DNA from: Candidatus Chloroploca sp. Khr17
GTDB taxonomy: Bacteria; Chloroflexota; Chloroflexia; Chloroflexales; Chloroflexaceae
Length of the DNA stretch: 64,000 bases
NCBI RefSeq assembly: GCF_004138165.1
Contig: NZ_RYFF01000006.1
Location: 1-64,000, forward strand
Direction of reading: 5' to 3'
Part shown: positions 62,011 through 64,000 of the stretch, piece by piece
How the letters are laid out: each line of letters starts with the position of its first letter
Numbering within the stretch: the first letter of the stretch is position 1
Position numbers and translations under genes: made by a program
Notes under the pieces: model-generated
Told to the model about the DNA's origin: nothing
The model's input: only the letters and a program-made list of their open reading frames with translations
Database searches by the model: none

Positions 62011-62817
62011 TCAGATCCGCGGGAAACGATACTCGGCCACAGGCACAAATTGTTGCACCTCGGCCTGGTAGAGCAACTGGCTAATCTGGATGGCCTGATC
62101 ATCAATGGCGATCAGATTGCACGAATTCTGACCTTTTTCGCGCCCATAGCCGCGGTTCGACGTCGTTGTGCCACTCTGACAGATGATCGTGCCATGCTCA
62201 AGCTGGGGCATCATAGTGCGGGTATGACCGATATAGCCAGCGTGCAGGTGCCCGGTCAACAACAAATCGACGCGCTGCTCATCAAGCAATTGCATTGCAG
62301 AGGTAGCCCCGCGCATCACCCGATTTTTGCGTGCGCCTGGTGGATTCGCCACAGGATGGTGCCACACGACGATCTTATAGACCTCGGGGCCATAGCGAGC
62401 CAGGATGCGCCGCAGGTTGGCCCGCTGCGTACGACCCAGCCGTCCGCCATCACTGGTCAACCCGTGAGCCGTATTGGCACCCACCACTACCAGACCTGGC
62501 TGCTCAAAGACTGGATTGAGTTCTGTGGTCACGTAGCGGCGATAGCGCCCAAGTGGCTTGAAGAGCCGCAGGTGAAGATGAAAGAGTGGCACATCGTGAT
62601 TGCCAGGAACCACCAGTTGCGGTTGAGGCAAGGCCTCACGCAGGGCACACGCAGCGCGCCACTGAGCGACAAAATCAGCTCGTTGGACAAAATCCCCCGA
62701 GACAACCACAAGATCGGGTTTGATCGTGTGCGCCTGCGTAACAAGCGTATCGGCAACAGTCTGACGGAAGGGCGGGCCGGTATGGAGATCAGAAACGTGC
62801 AAAATCCGATACGCCAC
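62011..62817 (-). CDS. calcineurin-like metallophosphoesterase
   Basis: A 268-residue protein with all the motifs of the family: LHVSDLHTG, VVVSGDFVQ, VPGNHDVP, VVWHHPVANPPG and LLTGHLHAGY. It binds two metal ions and hydrolyses phosphodiesters or monoesters. The substrate is not clear; the CpdA-like simple form without other domains is the nearest type. It is 3 bp from the end of the small membrane protein gene on the same strand. Confidence 0.9.
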   Translation of the reverse strand: MAYRILHVSDLHTGPPFRQTVADTLVTQAHTIKPDLVVVSGDFVQRADFVAQWRAACALREALPQPQLVVPGNHDVPLFHLHLRLFKPLGRYRRYVTTELNPVFEQPGLVVVGANTAHGLTSDGGRLGRTQRANLRRILARYGPEVYKIVVWHHPVANPPGARKNRVMRGATSAMQLLDEQRVDLLLTGHLHAGYIGHTRTMMPQLEHGTIICQSGTTTSNRGYGREKGQNSCNLIAIDDQAIQISQLLYQAEVQQFVPVAEYRFPRI

Positions 62818-62820
62818 AGA

Positions 62821-62961
62821 CTACTCCTCGGTGGTAGGTACGACGACGGCGGCCCGCGCTTTTTCTCGAGCCAGCCCGATCAAGGCACGCCCAATTAAAA
62901 CAGCTTCCACCGCGAGGGCCGCCACAAAGACATAGCGCACCACAAAGGCTACAGTTTCCAT
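62821..62961 (-). CDS. small single-pass membrane protein
   Basis: A 46-residue product: METVAFVVRYVFVAALAVEA leads a single hydrophobic segment (about 4-30), then a basic stretch (LAREKAR) and an acidic end. GGGAG lies 7 bp before the ATG at 62961, and the stop is 3 bp before the phosphoesterase start, so it is probably co-expressed. No family recognised. Confidence 0.6.
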   Translation of the reverse strand: METVAFVVRYVFVAALAVEAVLIGRALIGLAREKARAAVVVPTTEE

Positions 62962-63082
62962 ACCAATACTCCCGCAGGATAACACGCATCGAAAGGACAC
63001 AAAGTACCCCAATTGTAACATGGTTTGTTGCACTTACCGCACTTCAGTTGCGCAATTGCACGGTTAAAGGGGAATTCTTTCG

Positions 63083-64000
63083 CTAACGCAATTCCCAGTA
63101 CGATCCGGCGGGAGTTTTGGTGATCTCGATCTGGGCAGGGAAGCGGTCTTTTAATTCGTCAATATGGGTAATGACGATAATGCGACGGAAATCGTCCTGG
63201 ACGCTTGTGATGGCTTCAACCATCCGTTCGCGGCCTTCGGCATCGAGGGTACCAAAGCCTTCGTCGATCACCAGGGTTTCGAGGCGTGCGCCGGCCCGAT
63301 GCGCCAGCAGTCGCGAGAGGGCGATGCGGATCGCGAAGTTGGCGCGCATAGCCTCGCCCCCGCTAAAGGCGTCGTAGACCCGCGTCCCGAGGGCGTCGGC
63401 GAGCTTGATTTCCAGGGTTTCAACCGTGTCGCCCTTTTTGGTGTCCCGCTGCATCTCAAAGCTGAGGTGCATCTGGCCGTTGGTCATCCGGGCGAGCAGG
63501 CGGTTGGCTTCGTCTTCAATTTGGGGGATCGCCGTCTCGATCAGCATCGCCTGGATGCCTTTTTTGCCAAAGGCTTCGGCCAATTCGGCAAAGAGGCTCT
63601 GCCGTTCGCCGAGGGCCTGCTCGGTTGCGCGTTGGTGAACCAGTTGCGCGGCAGCGGCTTCGGCCTGTTTGAGATAGCCCCGCTTTTCGCCCAGATCGTG
63701 CTGGGCTACCGTCAGATCGCGACGGGCGCTAGTCACGCTTGTCTGCAATTCGACAGCACGTGCCGTGACAATGGGCAGTTCACGTAACGCTTCGGCAAGC
63801 AGCCTATCCTCACCAGTCAGTTGCTCGATGTGGCTCGCATCACGCGCACGAAGTTCTTCGGTCTGCTGGCGGAGCATCGTATCACGGGCGAGCGATTCTT
63901 CGGCGACGGCGAGGCGGCGGGCGTCTTCCTCCCAATGGCGCAAGACGCGGCTCTGTTCGCGGGCGTCGTTATGGGCTTCGGGGCTATAGCCAAGGCCATC
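63083..64000 (-). CDS. sbcC: SbcC-like SMC-family exonuclease ATPase subunit (partial, C-terminal)
   Basis: The frame is open to the window edge, so only the C-terminal 305 residues are seen. LGYSPEAHNDAREQSR at the visible start, a coiled coil, then the C-terminal ATPase half: FSGGEAMRANFAIRIALSRLL (signature motif; in part FSGGEAMRANFAI), TLVIDEGFGTLD (Walker B, D-loop) and IIVITHIDELKDRFP. This matches SbcC/Rad50, which works with the SbcD nuclease on DNA hairpins and ends. Such an enzyme is of note in a genome so rich in perfect hairpins. Confidence 0.88.
   Translation of the reverse strand, partial: DGLGYSPEAHNDAREQSRVLRHWEEDARRLAVAEESLARDTMLRQQTEELRARDASHIEQLTGEDRLLAEALRELPIVTARAVELQTSVTSARRDLTVAQHDLGEKRGYLKQAEAAAAQLVHQRATEQALGERQSLFAELAEAFGKKGIQAMLIETAIPQIEDEANRLLARMTNGQMHLSFEMQRDTKKGDTVETLEIKLADALGTRVYDAFSGGEAMRANFAIRIALSRLLAHRAGARLETLVIDEGFGTLDAEGRERMVEAITSVQDDFRRIIVITHIDELKDRFPAQIEITKTPAGSYWELR

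Noticed and set aside
1-64000. tRNA or rRNA genes
   Set aside because: A scan for T-loop-like GGTTCRANNCC with paired acceptor ends and for conserved rRNA blocks found nothing convincing; a covariance-model search would be decisive.

Overview
The window looks like a chromosomal segment of a Chloroflexota bacterium, most likely Chloroflexales-like (inference). The signs are a menaquinone gene set, Uma2 proteins, PT-rich exported proteins ending in an IYLPLV-x-R type tail, large GT-C membrane proteins, GC-rich coding sequence, and many intergenic perfect hairpins. No rRNA, tRNA or CRISPR array was found. The best-supported result is a complete diversity-generating retroelement (DGR) at about 12.9-18.1 kb.

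Layout. 0-6.1 kb: an anti-sigma kinase/STAS antagonist pair, a PfkB sugar kinase, a class I aminotransferase and a RecD2 helicase. 6.1-20.5 kb: an accessory island. It holds a broken Rpn-type nuclease gene, a GC-rich repeat array, an MmeI-like single-chain restriction-modification enzyme, a 13-bp VNTR, an intact Rpn-type gene, a second array, the DGR (template repeat, avd, reverse transcriptase, and a membrane NACHT-FGE target with its variable repeat), a third array and an intact IS4-type insertion sequence. 20.5-28.5 kb: a GT2 glycosyltransferase, then a flavoprotein and menH-menB-uma2-menA-menE, followed by a run of hairpins. 28.5-43.5 kb: a MetF-like protein, lipA, an exported glycoside hydrolase-like protein, an aldehyde dehydrogenase, two GT-C membrane proteins and an M23 lipoprotein. 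43.6-50.2 kb: a PspC protein and a five-gene minus-strand run around corrinoid chemistry (SDR-SDR fusion, corrinoid protein, UroD-type methyltransferase, RACo-type activator, diguanylate cyclase). 50.3-64 kb: a candidate structured RNA or IS200/IS605-like remnant, a short lipoprotein, a WYL regulator, an SNF2 helicase with a SWIM protein, a TPR/J/GrpE/DnaK chaperone operon, a phosphoesterase, a small membrane protein and a partial SbcC-like ATPase.

How the genes work together. The DGR is read on the minus strand in the order target, RT, avd, TR. The RT would copy the TR with errors at adenines and rewrite the last codons of the target, a membrane-anchored NACHT ATPase whose C-terminal FGE (C-type-lectin-like) fold is the probable binding surface. 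Restriction enzyme, Rpn nucleases, DGR and IS are separated by related repeat arrays, so the island looks like a recombining accessory or defence region between conserved genes. The men genes give the late menaquinone steps: MenH, MenB, MenE and prenylation by MenA. Short inverted-repeat elements (at least three families) sit in the gaps between genes, often touching stop codons.
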